A stretch of 60,000 nucleotides of DNA from Apostichopus japonicus. Its lineage: Eukaryota; Echinodermata; Holothuroidea; Aspidochirotida; Stichopodidae. Positions 1-14,400 of this stretch are shown one piece after another. Position 1 is the stretch's first letter. Each line of letters begins with the position of its first letter. The stretch lies in NCBI RefSeq assembly GCF_037975245.1, contig NC_092573.1:23157265-23217264 (forward strand), given 5' to 3'. A program made the position numbers and the translations under genes. The notes beneath the pieces are model-generated. The model had not been told where the DNA came from, made no database searches, and worked only from the letters and a program-made list of their open reading frames with translations.

Positions 1-1547
1 ATTGTGATGGTCTTTTTTTTTTCATCAATCTAGATTGTAACTTTTCACCTTTCCTCGTTTTATTTTCTACTTCTTCTTTTTTTTTTTCTCCTTCTCTGTC
101 TCTTGTTCTGTGAAATCTTGATACAAGAGAAAAAAAAGGAGAAAGTTAAGTCAGAATTTTAACTTGAACTTTTATTTCTTATCTCGATTTTTTTTTTCTT
201 CGTTCCCACTTGAGGCCGAAATGTATTCATTACCATCAATTCGTAGATAAGGTTACACACATAGGTCTCTCACGAAGTTATTCGCGAAAGGATATGATTT
301 TATTTGGGGGTGCCGTTGAATCTGTCGTCCGATTACGTGCATACAACATGTTTTATTCAAATTACCAATATTCCTTCTATTGTCCCCGCGCTAAAAATGG
401 GTTCTTTTCATATTTTTTTTTTTAGAAATCTTTTAGTCAAATAGAAGTAAAGGTGAATTAATGAAAGTGTTCGAAAAAGGAACACAAACTTCATCTCTTT
501 ATTTTTTTTTGTTGGGTCTTTCCCTTTACTATCTTTACTACCGATTTTAATCAAGAATCAGATTTCAGCAAAGAATAAATGAAATTAGGTTAATTTCTAT
601 TGGTAATTGGACACCTTTTTATTCCAAGCGACAACTTTACATTTCTAATTATTAAATAGATTTCTTTAATGTCAGAGGCATAGCTTGAATAGATATATAG
701 TGAAGGTTGTGAATAATTTGCAATCAGTGTCATCTGTGATAAAAGGAGTTGAACCAAAATTCAAAGCTGCGTTGGCGGGAAATTTTTATACCAGATGAGG
801 TTAGGTGCAAAGAACTATTTTGTCAAAATTTGGTGATGGAGTAGAAAAGGGGAGGGGGAGGGGGTAAGTTAGTAAAATAGTACTTTGCCTTGCAGCTAAT
901 ATATTGGTTTGAATCACGGAAAACATGCATCGGTCCAGGATGTATATCCATCGTGTTATGGATGGTCAATATTACGCATATGGTTTATGCTAGATTTAAT
1001 TGCTATAACTTCGACAATGGTTCCGTGCTTCTCATTCTGGATGCGATGGACGATGTGAGGGGGGGGGGGGGGGAGGTTAGATGTGGGATCGGGCGGTGTG
1101 GTTTACTTTTACTAGGTTTTTCAGCAAGGTTTGTATAAGAAAATACTGTTTACTGACATAAGTTGGTTTTTCAAGTTATATCTGCAGGGAAATTATCGCA
1201 TGAAGTTGTCGATTTAAAATAAATTCTATCATAGCTAATTAGTATTGGGGAGGAATGGTTAGGAGGGAGAGGGTGGGTTTGCTGAAGTTCAGAGCTAATT
1301 ACGTCATGATAACTCATAACAGTCTCAGACGTATGTCTAATTGTATTAAATTTACTATAAGCGACTGGACACATCATTCTATACTATACTGCTATATACT
1401 CATATCAGTCTTTTAACCTATTTCGAGGCCTCCACCTTATATCTTCATATGGTTCTGTAGTTTTGAGAGTGAATCATTAAACAGAGTAGAACGAGGTACA
1501 TTTGCCTTCCCTATTCCAAGGCGAGAACTACAGCAACGTTATAGCAT

Positions 1548-1550
<3 letters not shown>
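1..1550. other. AT-rich DNA, no gene seen
   Basis: Poly-T runs in the first 200 bp, a G15 run at 1059-1073. Short open frames have no recognisable protein character. Confidence 0.6.
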
Positions 1551-1595
<45 letters not shown>

Positions 1596-1791
1596 TATAT
1601 ATATATTATATATAAATATATATATATTATATTTTTTATATTTATATATATATATATATAAATAAATATATATATAAATGTATATATATATATATATGTG
1701 TACATATATATATAAAGATATAGATATATGTGTAAATATATATATATATTTATAGATAGATATATAGATAAATATATATATATATATATAA
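1551..1791. repeat. Imperfect (AT)n microsatellite
   Basis: About 240 bp of TA dinucleotides with scattered AAATA and GTA interruptions. Long Tyr/Ile open frames through it are artefacts. Confidence 0.97.
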
Positions 1792-4041
1792 AACAAAAAA
1801 ATAAAGCATCTTTTTCTGTAAAATATAGCCCTCATACATTGTGATATTGCGTGAAATGTGCAATTAATATATGCAATGACTAGGTTGATTAAGTTTTTCA
1901 ATTTGACAAAAAAAAAAAACATATTCCATAATGAAGAGCAATTATTCCGCGTTCATTGAACGCTGACAAGGATTGAATTCTGGCTAACGCACTATATATA
2001 TACTTTTGTCTGTTTTGCCACGAAGTTTCCAATAAATTTGAGGGAATTTCAACAACAGCCAAGAAATTAATCAACATCTGCTCCATGAAGTGAATTGTTG
2101 CATCTTACTTAATTCTGTTTACGCCTTTAATCATCATTCTTTATAACTATACGCGTATAAATCACGTTATACGATATGGTATATAGTTGCAAAACTCACA
2201 CAGTTTTGTAACAAATCCCCTTTTTCATAGTATATTTGTTTTCTTTATTATTCTCAGCAGGATAAGAAAAACAATAAAAATAATGAGTAGGGAAACAGCT
2301 TCAAGGTTATCGGAATTATTACGATAGAAAATTAATATAATAAAAGAAGAAAAATATTATTAATGTCCGATCCGATATGCATCTTTTAATATCGTGATTT
2401 TATTGCCAGTGAATTTCTGATTTGATTTTCAGTTGCTGAAAGAATTTTACAAATACTGGGAAAATCATACATGTTGGACAGTGAACCATAACTTATATAG
2501 GCAACGTTATGGACTAGCCCGATAATTAATGCATGAAAACGTAGCTAGAGCGATCCCGTGCTGTGCACCTCTCACGTCAACTTCCGGTTGTACACCTTCC
2601 CCGTATCACGATCCCCGGTGTCTGAAATATAATTCGGCATTGACACATGATAATACTTTTTTACCACCACACCCCACCCCCTACCCCCGCCCCAAGAAAT
2701 CAAGGACCAAAACATTGGTTGACCTTATGGAAATGTATCTCCCCTTCCATTCTCCCCACCCCCCTGGCATGAAATATATTGATTTATAAAGTCTAGGTCA
2801 AAAGTACACAACAAGGAAAATATTTGTCTCCGTCTTCTAAATGCTTTTTGAAGCTTGTTCCCCTCGCAACCCCCCCCCCCGCCACCGCCCTCCACCCCCC
2901 CCCCCCCATCACACAGCATACACACACGCCCATCATTACCCACAATGCACACCAATTGACAGGTTTCTATGATTGCGGTGTTTAACATGTAACTTAAAGC
3001 AACAATTTAAAGTTATAAAATACGTCTTTTCCACATAACCATCTTTTTCTTCTAGTTTTCGAATTCCTCTTTTGTTAAGAGTGAACGGTGGCTACAAGTT
3101 TGAGGGGTTTTTTCCTGGCGTGAATACTTGCCATGCACGTGCCCTTCTTTATGGAAATATGACACTATGGATTGAATTTGATTCATCGTTTATGCGAAAT
3201 CTGATCACGTCTAATACTGATGATGTCGTCACCACAGCTTCCGTCTTGATCTATGAATATTAAAGAAACACGAGAACCACGGCTATTGATCAACGAATAT
3301 GGAAGAAAAAAGGCACAAAAAAAGAAAGAAGCTTGCTCTGTACTAGGAAGAAAAGAAAAGCCGAGTACTAATCTCAAGAAAAGTCTGGTTAACATCAGAC
3401 AGAACAGGAAGCAATATGGGTGTCGTCTAAACGTGGCCTGACTTTCCGCACCCCTCCCCGTATTCAATACCATTACACGATGTCCCTCCTTCTTCGTTAC
3501 CTCCCCAAACCTTCACCCCTCGCCGCCCCAACCCCCCCCCCCCCCCAGCCAGCATACGAACATTCCTATATTTCTTGAATAAGATCAGCGCTAAATAAGT
3601 GATTTGGAAATTATAAAACCTGACAGTTTCATGTGCGTATTGAATGTGCGTATTGATGCCACTGCTAATGTAACCGGTTAATGGAAAGACACCCCAACCC
3701 CAACATGACCAGTGTTTTTTGATGGGGTGGGGTGTGATGGGGGGCATTCTTTTTCGGCTGGGCAACAGCTATCAAGTACCTGCCAATGATGAGAGCCCTG
3801 ATTGGTTCGGGCCCCCAAATGCATCAACATTTAAATATACATTTCGCGTATCTCCTTCTTTCTTGATTTTATAGCAAACTCGTTGTGGATAAAGAGCTCC
3901 CCTCGCAACCCCCCCCCCCTCTTCCTGTTCCCGAGCCACTGACATGACGCCATTATTTCAAATTTAAGTCCATTTTATTATGAAAAAGGGAATTACCATT
4001 ATTATTATTATGTTGTTGTGTTTTATTTTTACTATGACGTG
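1792..4041. other. Non-coding DNA with C-runs
   Basis: Poly-C tracts near 2870, 2896, 3533 and 3909. Open frames crossing them are Pro- or Gly-rich by composition only. No exon with splice sites recognised. Confidence 0.55.
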
Positions 4042-4681
4042 AATGGATGGATGGATGGATGGATGGATGGATGGATGGATGGATGGATGGATGGATGGAT
4101 GGATGGATGGATGGATGGATGGATGGATGGATGGATGGATGGATGGATGGATGGATGGATGGATGGATGGATGGATGGATGGATGGATGGATGGATGGAT
4201 GGATGGATGGATGGATGGATGGATGGATGGATGGATGGATGGATGGATGGATGGATGGATGGATGGATGGATGGATGGATGGATGGATGGATGGATGGAT
4301 GGATGGATGGATGGATGGATGGATGGATGGATGGATGGATGGATGGATGGATGGATGGATGGATGGATGGATGGATGGATGGATGGATGGATGGATGGAT
4401 GGATGGATGGATGGATGGATGGATGGATGGATGGATGGATGGATGGATGGATGGATGGATGGATGGATGGATGGATGGATGGATGGATGGATGGATGGAT
4501 GGATGGATGGATGGATGGATGGATGGATGGATGGATGGATGGATGGATGGATGGATGGATGGATGGATGGATGGATGGATGGATGGATGGATGGATGGAT
4601 GGATGGATGGATGGATGGATGGATGGATGGATGGATGGATGGATGGATGGATGGATGGATGGATGGATGGATGGATGGATA
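4042..4681. repeat. Perfect (ATGG)n microsatellite, about 160 units
   Basis: 640 bp of uninterrupted ATGG. All frames are open because the 12-bp period encodes Met-Asp-Gly-Trp (or His-Pro-Ser-Ile in reverse); none is a gene. Confidence 0.99.
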
Positions 4682-6543
4682 CTTTGAATATAGGAATCGG
4701 GGCGACAGGTTTATTGGCATTAGCTGATTAGCCTAATAAATCGGTTCATTACACTCTTTCCGGAAAAGAATTAAAAAATCCACCATAGTGTTCCTCTGGT
4801 GCATGTTAGCGACCTCGCTAGGCCCATACCCCCACAGGACAAGTAGAAAAACTTTATTCTTATACACTCATTCTTAATTCTAAGAAGCAAGAAGCTGCGT
4901 TTAAAGTCTCAATATACCTGTTTGATAATGAATTTCGGAAAACAAACTTCCAAAGTAGATTCAATGTTTCTTATCATCAATGCACTCTTATGGCGCCAAC
5001 AGTTTTACCGTAAAATCACTGCGACCGCCCACGTCAGCATGTCATTACACAAATGTAAGGAAACTAGTATACACGTGCGCCACGATCAAGATTTTAACGG
5101 AGTCCTATACTCGTATCGTCCACTTTTTACAATTCCACGGAGGAAACGTCTGAAAACACCTGTTTATTCATTGTAATGGAAGGAAATGACACAATTTCGC
5201 AAGCTACATTGGTAAGACCGAGAGAAAGATACCATTTCAAGAGAAGGGACGTAATACCAGGGAGTTAACAACTCCCTGGTAATACCGGCTAGCCACGGTC
5301 CTAGGCCTGACGGTCGTAAATAAAATAGATAGATTGATTGACGCATGGTCTGTTGGCGGGGTTTGCAAATTTTTATTGAAGGTTGAAGAATCTACGGTCT
5401 CGTTAAAAGTTCTGGCGAATTTTATTCAGCTCAAAACTTTTTAACGACAGATAAACTCCATAAAAATAGTGAATATTGATATGAAAATTGCATAGAACGG
5501 CTTCATTTTCACTGAGCTTTTAGTGCAGTAAGCTGAAAAAGTCGAAGTTGAAATTTGGCAAACTAGTATACTGAGCCTTTAATAGGAAGTCCTCAAAATT
5601 ATAAAATGAAACCTTATAATATGAAATTGGTTATATGATTAATTTTGCGCTGTTGTGTTCTCGGTGTTGTATGATTCCCTTTAAACACAACACTGTCAGT
5701 ATATGTTATGCAGTAGTCATCCAGGTCACTTGATGACGTCATTTTATGACGTCATGTTATGCCTATTCAGTCTGCTGGGAAATATTGTTATGTAAGGTAT
5801 TAGACGATTACAGAGGCCGAAAGACAAACAGAAAGAGAGGCAAAACGGAGGGGATTGGTCGCCAAGTACGTTTAAAACAAATTTCAAATTTGATTACCGT
5901 CTGAGGACAAGTCAAATGATTCTGTTGTTAAGATACCCTATATGAAAAGACTTACAGGTTTGAGAAACCAAGACACAAGATGCAATTAAAGAGAATACCG
6001 TATATAAATGAGCTCCATATATCTAACCTATAGCTGTTATCTTAACTTTACCGTCATGCGTACTTAGCGTACAGATTTGTGATATAGAGAAGTATATTAA
6101 ATGAGCTATATTTTTTCTTACTTATAGTTAAGTAGTTTACACAGGGGGTAACTTTAAGGTGTTTTCATATAAACCCATTCACATGGGCGGGTTAGTATAA
6201 GCACATTGTCTCCACGCGCCAGCAGCTTAAGAATATCATTTATAATCCAGTATAGTTTGATTAGGTTCACCAGATGCTAATAAACCACAAAGTACGAATA
6301 TAAACCTTTGAAAAATATCAAATACACTATTTCTTTAAGTGTTTTGGGCTTCCATTAATATTTTGTATTGCTTAAAATTACTATTCAAAATGCTTCCTGG
6401 GGTAGATAGCCCTCTGTACTTCACAGTCTGAGTGGCTTGTCCACCTAATGACGTGTTAAAGAGTGAAAAATTTAACCCCACCATATCTCGATACCCCCTT
6501 CCCGTTCCCCCACACACTCACGCTCGCACACAGGTGTGTTTTA
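4682..6543. other. Non-coding DNA with a paired CRE-like site
   Basis: Two TGACGTCA octamers 13 bp apart (5734-5741, 5747-5754) and the hairpin at 5256-5280. Nothing coding recognised. Confidence 0.55.
5256..5280. repeat. Perfect short hairpin
   Basis: CCAGGGAGTT (5257-5266), loop AAC, AACTCCCTGG (5270-5279), flanked by TAATACC on both sides. Confidence 0.85.
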
Positions 6544-6704
6544 CATTCAGACCGAGGACCCCATTGTTTTTTCCATTGTTCAAATCCACGTACCCTAACC
6601 TTAACAATACCCCATAACAATAGAATTCTTCCGAGGACATGGTGATTCTTTAGAAATCACAACCGAGGACCTGGAATTCTTTTGTTCAAGTCCTCGGTCA
6701 GAAT
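6544..6704 (+). repeat. CCGAGGAC-motif dispersed repeat, copy 1
   Basis: A 161-bp block starting CATTCAGACCGAGGACCCCA and ending AAGTCCTCGGTCAGAAT. The CCGAGGAC octamer or its complement occurs four times, at the ends and internally, so both ends can pair. CA-rich microsatellite sequence flanks it. The same block occurs inverted at 36569-36724. Confidence 0.85.
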
Positions 6705-9700
6705 ACAAAACAAGTGCACACACGTACGCACGCTCGCATCCCTGTCATGATATGTCTTCTATAACAAGTTAACTAACTCTTGGTCAATTGTCCTTTGTAC
6801 TGAATATTGCACAGAGCAAACTGTTTTTTTTTTTTAAAAAGAGTTAAAATAGTGGTTTGGAGAGGAATAATGTTGAGAAAGACAACTTAGCAGTAATTTT
6901 AAACTTTTGATATATTATCCAGGGAATATCTGGTATTGTATAGGTTATTTCCAAGTATCATTTTATGTAAATGAGATTAGTCTCCACCTGCATCTTACAG
7001 AGTTACGTCACACTTTCAGCGTTAAAGAAGTTATTGAAGAGGGAGACTTTTAAGAGGGTGTCCTCGCATATTTTAACCGTTTAGTGGGTTTTTTACTCAG
7101 GTTAAGAGCTATGAGAGCTATAACTCATGCTAGATTTGTTTATTTTTAAAAGTCAAAAGAGTGGATTGAAAAATAAAGGAGAGAGACATAAAAAGAGGCA
7201 AATAACTAACACCTTTCACTATTTCAGATGAAATAGTTTTACATCATGGGAAATAAAAAGAGCTCTTTAATATTTTTGGGGGGTAAAGTATAGTCTAAAG
7301 GACAAACGAGGATTTTATTTTCCGTAATTTCAAGTTTTATGGAACATTTGTATGTTCTCAAGGATTTGGAAGGGAGATATTTACGCAACCAAAGAAATTG
7401 ACTCTTTCGAGGAATAATTATGACACTTAAGAGCAGAATATTGAGTTGTAGAGACTGAAAAGCTGTCCAAATTTTTTATTTTATGGAGACTTTTTTTTAC
7501 ATCTCTGACGTCATAATGTATGCAAATCTCATTAAGACAAAATCAGAATAATAATGGGTTATCTTGATAACTATCTCATGGTTGAAACCAATTTGATCAC
7601 ATTTTATAGTACGTATATTTTTTTAAAGATTTTTTTTAGATCAGCTATTAATTCTAAAGATAACATATCGCTTTAATATATTAATAGTATTTTCAATCTA
7701 CTACATTATAGAAACCGAGTGGTATTTTTTTTACACATATTTATTTTCTGTCCAAGTGATCGAAAAATCTCGATATTTTAAATACAAGCTGTGGCTCTTG
7801 GGTTTTCTTCCATTTAGAACGACTTTTTCCTGATTGTTGAATAGAAGCAATAAACAATTGCTCTTATTCTGAAACCAAGACAATAAATCGAATAGCGGAG
7901 GTGGGAGGGGGGGGGGGGGAGCTTGGTGTGTGTTTCCGCGGGAGGTTGGTCATTCAATATCTGCTATCCTCCCTTGTTAACGGGTAAGGAATGAGCCACT
8001 TACGACAATACATCTATAGCTTGCACAATGTGCCTTTTTCGGGGAAATGCCTGTCGGAGTCTGAGTTGGATTATATAAATAATGTTGTTCAATAACTCCC
8101 TTCTGAGAATAATGCAATTAAGAGCGAGTTAACAAAGTGTTGCTATTTTTAGAGTATTAAAAGAGTCTTTTCATTGAAAATTCATCTAATTTTAATGTTG
8201 CTTGGAAATGAAGGGAAAAAACTTAGTTAGATGGATTTCTGTTTCCTACTTTAAATTAATGTTTTTAAATTTAGAATTACGACTAGGAAGATTTAGACAC
8301 AAGAATATATAAACTTGTGCTATACTTAATTGGAGTATTTCAGTTAAAAAGCTAACCACGGTATCATGTTACTAGAGTGTGATGCGCAAACACAGTTTGA
8401 AAGCAGTAACGATTAACATAAACCTGATCCCATCATGGGGTGGCCAAACTAGAACGGTTGATGGGGGCTTAGTGAGTTTGAGGGGAGCGGGGGAGGTGAT
8501 GATTATTGGCGGTTGTTCCTTGGGCGAGACAGCGGTGCAAGGGACTGTTTGAGGGTGGTTGAATGTCCTTCTTGAATCCCTTCACGCTTATTCCTCTCTT
8601 CCCAAATTTCAATGGTGTCTGCCACCACCCCCCCCCCGACGCCGCTGCCCCACCCCTTTGCAATGCAGTCAGGTTTAATGAAGCTGCATCTGTCTGTATG
8701 TGAACAGATCTATATCAGCTGTCTATGCTAGTTTTACTTATGAGGTAGAACCTCAAGGCGTAAATCGTAACCAGTGCAAAAAATGGAATCAATGGTATGT
8801 TTATCTATATTCTAAAAGGTTAATGCATTAGGGCATTGGGCAATGTTACGTCGGTAGCAGGTTTTATGAGTTAGAACCTCATATAAATCATAATATGTCG
8901 AAGAGTGAAGATCAGCCGTATAAATTATACATAGATCATATCTATATAATCACATACGATGAAAATTAACTATGGAGGAAGCGAGTGAAGTTCAATAAGA
9001 TTACAGCATAAAATGAAATATTGCACGAGCCAGTCTCAGGTTGAGTACGTAGAGTTATTCTTGAGCAGTCAATTTTATTTTATATTGAAGCAATAAATGT
9101 CACGTCTGTAACTAATCAATGTGTGTTTCTTTCGCTGAGTTATTCTCAATTGATAGAGAATGTATAGGTATATTATTCCACCCAGAACCAGCACTATACC
9201 ATAGGCTATACATACATGTTACTGGTTCAGCGATGACTTCGGTAACATTTTCGATAATTTAAAATGACGACTATATAGTTTATCTTGATCCGATTTCTCA
9301 TGGCTCTGTTAACAGATTTAATTTAGAAAATGTAAATTTGATTTGTATTTTTGATTCCATACATCGTCTTTTCGGTTTCCATAAAATATGATAAATAAAT
9401 TTCTGGAATGCTCCTTTAAGGCGGCTAAGTTCATGAAGACGTCGACTCCTCAGTACAGGCCAAAAATTTAACGTTAACCCATTGTATTATAAATTCTAAT
9501 AACTCAATCAAAATTTCTTCTTTTAACTTTAAATTCACAACAGACCACCCTTGAATGACATACAACACCATTAGTCCTTGACTAATGTATAATACATTGT
9601 AAACATGACATTTGAGGCCATAAAATCTTTTGTTTTCACAGAATTAACTAACCATCTAATGGTCTGTGTATTAGACTACATAGTCCAGTCACTTTATAAT

Positions 9701-12700
9701 TGACGAACCTCAGCTGCTTAAAGGAGCATTTCTCAAAACTTAAAGGTGTCATAGAAATACCACCTGGACCAATAGCATTATTTTGAACGGTCTATAACAT
9801 ATTAAAATGAATTGTGTACATCCTTATATCATCCCTTAACATTTTACCACACATCTCTAATTTCGATTGAATCTACAAATTTGCAAGACACATTTCAAAG
9901 GAGAAATTTATGGGTATACCCAGGGACGGATCAGTTTTTTTTTTTTATAAAGGAGGGAGTGTGGCCCAGCTGGGGTTGTGGAAACCGGGGAGCACCACCA
10001 AATGGTGCGTTCTCTGAGGCATAATGCCTTTAAATTAGTCTATAATTAGGTCTTAATCCAAGCTTTTGCTGATAAATACGTGCGTTGAAAGGGGATGGAG
10101 TTAGGGGAGGTTGTACACAACCAAGCTTAAAGGCTTTTAGAACAATCAAAGGAAACAATAGTTATTCTAATTTGTAAATATAGACAGGTTGCAACATGAA
10201 AACAAAAATGACAGAAGAAAAATCTGATTGATTAATAAAATAGAATTGATGAATCAATCTATACCATTGTTTTAGGACTATAACTTTATTCTAAAGATAC
10301 GCGTGTTACATTGGGGGTGGGGGAGGGGGTGGGTTGTGTTGCTTGTTGGTTATAATTGTTTCTGAAAAGAGAAGAACCATGAGATTTAATGAGGGACAAA
10401 CACACATGCTGTTTATTAATTATATGTCACCAAAAATTGTTTTAAAAGTATTCATTGTATTTAGACCATCGAAACAAAATCCGTAAACCGTGACTTTTGT
10501 TTCGTGTGTGCTTTAATTTTTTTTTTACTATATTCGAAGAAAAAGACACACAAAGTCGGACTGCCGAAGCTATTTTCTAACCGGACAGTTACTTTAAAAC
10601 AGAAATGGACTTGTGTGAATCATAATGAAACTGAAGGGATAGTGGAAGGGGGGAGGGCACATTTTCAAATGGGGAAGAATGTAGTACAGTTTTCCTTTAA
10701 ATTTTTCAAATTTGCATAATGCCTATAACTGATTACGGTAGTGTGGAAAGGGAAGGGGAGGTGTTACATTATGAAACATGAACATCAATGTGTGTTTTTA
10801 TTTTCTTCTTTAGTTTTCTTTTCTATGTAAGCTGATCTGAAATCTGATTACATCTCAGTCGTATGTCGTATAAGTCAAATATAATTAGTTTACAAATTAG
10901 TTTCGAAAATTACACGCTTTTACTTCTAAAAGTTACAACCTACAACTGTACTCTGGCTTGTAATAAATTTATAATGTATTGCCAATGTTTGTATACGTCT
11001 CTGCTATTTATACTATGTGACATTCAAATGGCTAACATACCGTAATGTATTTTTTTGTTTGTTTTTTAAAACGTAGGCCAAGCAAAAAACTTTAATCTTT
11101 TCCCGCCTTCTGAGGTGAACGACCATAAAAGTCACAACGATTCCTGCTTTCATGTGACAGTGATTTTTGGATTCCTCATTCCCTGCACCTTCATGTGAGA
11201 GATAATGTTGTGAAATTTACCGCATGAAATACAAACACGTAGCAAAAGTAAGTGTGAATTGGTTTTCAAAGAGTTATGCTAACATTTGACTAATTTAAAT
11301 GTAGGCTACGGTTCATCAGATGCGGATGCGCAGTAAATTAGGACAGACCATGGAGCTATAAACAGTTTATAGCTCCTTGGACAGACTATACACCTCCGAA
11401 AATCTGATTAAAGATGGCGGGTATGGGTATATAAGACATTTTACCGATAGCTAGTGATGTGTAATACTCTACCAGTCACATTATATTTGCAGTGAAGGTA
11501 TATGAATTAAGTAGAATAATCAAACTCATTTTGGGTTTAATTTGCATATATAGTTACTAACTTCGCAAAAGTAAATTGCTCTCCTTATAGTATAAGGAAT
11601 TTTTTAAATATCTATTTATAGATAGGTCTACTTATGATTTACTTCACTCTTAAGTTCCTTGTATATGCACGTAATATTATTTATGATGCATTCACTTGTA
11701 AGCCTGAAAATATGCAATTGAAAATAATTTTACTGAATATACCCACTTAAAATTCGTAAATTATCCATGTGATGTTTAAAGTGTGTAGTAATTAAGTTGG
11801 TATAGTTAAGAAGGTAACGTGGATATTCAAGCTCAGATGTGTATTGAAGAAGTTCAGACCTAATCTTGAAGGAATAAGTTTGATTTGTACATTGTATTTC
11901 TTGCTTTACGAAACAATAATTATCCAAAAATGGTAAAAAGTTAGGCTTACGATATATGGATATTAATGAAAGCTCAGATTTAGAATATCAATAGGCATGT
12001 AACAGTCAACATGATTGTCACAGATTTTGCTATGAAAGTCGAATAATGTTCACTCATTTTCAAACTTCAACAATCATTTTACCCCCGACGAGGATCCATG
12101 GGGTCTGGGTGTATACACCCCCCAACCATCCTTTTCAATCTAGTCCCCCCAAAAAATCACAATAGTTGTTAGCACAACTGTGCGTTTAGAATTATTGACC
12201 TATTATACCTCACAATTCACCATTTAACGTCAATTGTCAATTGTTTGTTTTCTGGGGAGGGGGATGGGAAGGGTGCAGTGTGGGGGAGGGCTTGGGAAGG
12301 GGAGAACCTCAGACCTCCCCCTCTTACATGGCTCTAACGATCCCAGGTCCACGACTCCTCGTTAAAAAAGTTAATCCCGGACCCGCCTCTTTTATCGTTA
12401 TTCCCTTAAAACTTAAAGCATGTTCCCATATTTGAGACATCTTAATTAATGCGTAATTTAAAACTTCTCAAAATGTCCGATATGGTATAACTTACAACGT
12501 GCGAGAACCTTCAAGATACTTTTGCTGGGAAACTTTAAAAAGTAAAACAATTTCACTTGTTAAAAAAAAATTCAGGTTAATATGGATGACATTCAAGTAA
12601 AAGGTTATCAAGGAGAAAAATCTCCAACATGATTTATCGCAGGAAATGAACATTCTTTTAAGGAAAGTTCACGCGCCATGAAACCCGATAATCTACATGA

Positions 12701-14040
12701 GAGTGTTATCAATTTCCGTTGAGTAAAGTATATAGATGTTAGCTGTGAATAATAAATGACTTTCCAATAATCTGCATCTGTATATGTTTGAAACGACTCC
12801 AGTAGGATATGAATGTTTTTCTTAATCCAAGTGGAATTTTAGGTTTGTCAACTTCCCCATAAATAGGCCTACACTGAAATATTAAGTGTATGCCAATAGA
12901 GTATCCATTTTAACGACAGCTCACATGCATATATTACTTCCCCCTCAAATTTTTAAAATGTATTTAGGTTACAAGCAATCGGAAATATGACACAGAAGCA
13001 AGGGTGACGAACGAACAAACATTTATTAACAATCAGGGTATATGTAGCTTAAACAATGATTAAGTATATACACAAAGAAAGAAAAAAAAACATCTTAAGC
13101 GCCCACAACTATTTCTTATACAGAAAATATGATTCATTTGCTCATAGAAAATTACTTCGTCAGTATTATTTTTTTCATTGGCACTTTTCTGAATCCAAAG
13201 ATCGTTTTCGCTGTTCACGATTATAGATAGGCATATAACAGACTGAATCACTTTATTAGTAATATTACACATTAAAATATTCATACTTTTATTTTGTTAT
13301 AAAAATATACTTAATAGGTGCGATGTCTGACAGACAAAGTTCAATATGCAAAGAGTACAATGGCTTCAGGGATAAACATTCAATTGGGAATTGTAAATTA
13401 TATCTTAGTTTTTCGATGTAAGTTATTTGAAAACGAACTAAAAACGAGGGGCGGGTATTCTTTCTCTGTTTACCATTGCTTGATATAAAATGTCATAACG
13501 TTTAACGTACGGCAATAATTACACACACAAACACCGTATGACTTCCCCTATAGCGTCTAGAAAGTAACACGTGCTATTTTATAAGACGGTGTTGGTTTTT
13601 TAATATATGGCTTCATTATTTCATTTACGATTATTTGCACGAATCTTTTATATATTCAGTCCTTTTTATACGTACGTTTAAAGAAATAGCCGTGAAAGTT
13701 AACGCCCTTTCAGTGATATTGTAAACAAATTGTAACTTAAAAGCCTTTTTTTATCTGTTTAATGCCATGCTAGTTTTCTTACACCAGTGCAGTGACTGTT
13801 ACCGCGGATGGCATATAAATTACAAATCTTCAAATTTCCTTGAAAAACATACACCGGTATTTATGAATCGGGAACGGCGACGCCAGCTTTTTTTTCTTCA
13901 ATTCCCGTACGAAAAATTTTAAGCGTCGAGTAACGGCTCGTTGAAGAAGTGTCAACTTGTCTTTGCGGATATTGGAACTTATCTTAGGCCTAATTAGCAT
14001 TTGATGCATCATTTGGAGAGTATATTGATGGATGGGGATT
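6705..14040. other. AT-rich non-coding DNA
   Basis: Low-complexity G-runs near 7905 and 10315, a CAGGGACGGATCAG motif near 9919 that resembles a transposon end without a visible partner, and the hairpin at 11352. No gene recognised on either strand. Confidence 0.5.
11352..11376. repeat. Perfect short hairpin with flanking direct repeat
   Basis: GGAGCTATAAA, loop CAG, TTTATAGCTCC. GGACAGAC occurs just before and just after. Confidence 0.85.
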
Positions 14041-14400
14041 TATAGTGGGAGGGGAGGGGGAGGGGGAGGGAAGGGGAGTGGAGGGGGGTGGGGAAGTAGT
14101 CGGTATACAGATATGAGATATGGGTATTGTCCCCGTATCAGTATTGGCGCTTTCGTTAATTTACTTCTCCCTATATGCCTGTTCTACTCCATCATCATCG
14201 GACACCTTATACAGTTCCGCCACTGTCCAGCGAAGTCGGTAGCAAACCAACGTACTACTGTATTCACTGCATGTACGACGCGGCTACAGTCTGTACAAGG
14301 CGATAGGCAGGGGGACGGACACGCTGGAGAGGGGGAGAGATGGGGCATGGAGAGGGGGAGAGATGGGGAATGGGGAGGGGAGAGATGGGGCATGGGGGCA
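14041..14400 (+). repeat. Purine-rich low-complexity DNA with a GGGGAGAGATGGGGCATG tandem
   Basis: Runs of GGGGAGG near 14047-14095 and a short tandem of GAGAGGGGGAGAGATGGGGC near 14325-14400. Gly/Arg- and Pro/Ser-rich open frames across it are composition artefacts. Confidence 0.8.

Noticed and set aside
3953-4731. Long open frames encoding Met-Asp-Gly-Trp or His-Pro-Ser-Ile repeats
   Set aside because: Direct translation of the ATGG microsatellite in every frame; no unique coding sequence on either side.
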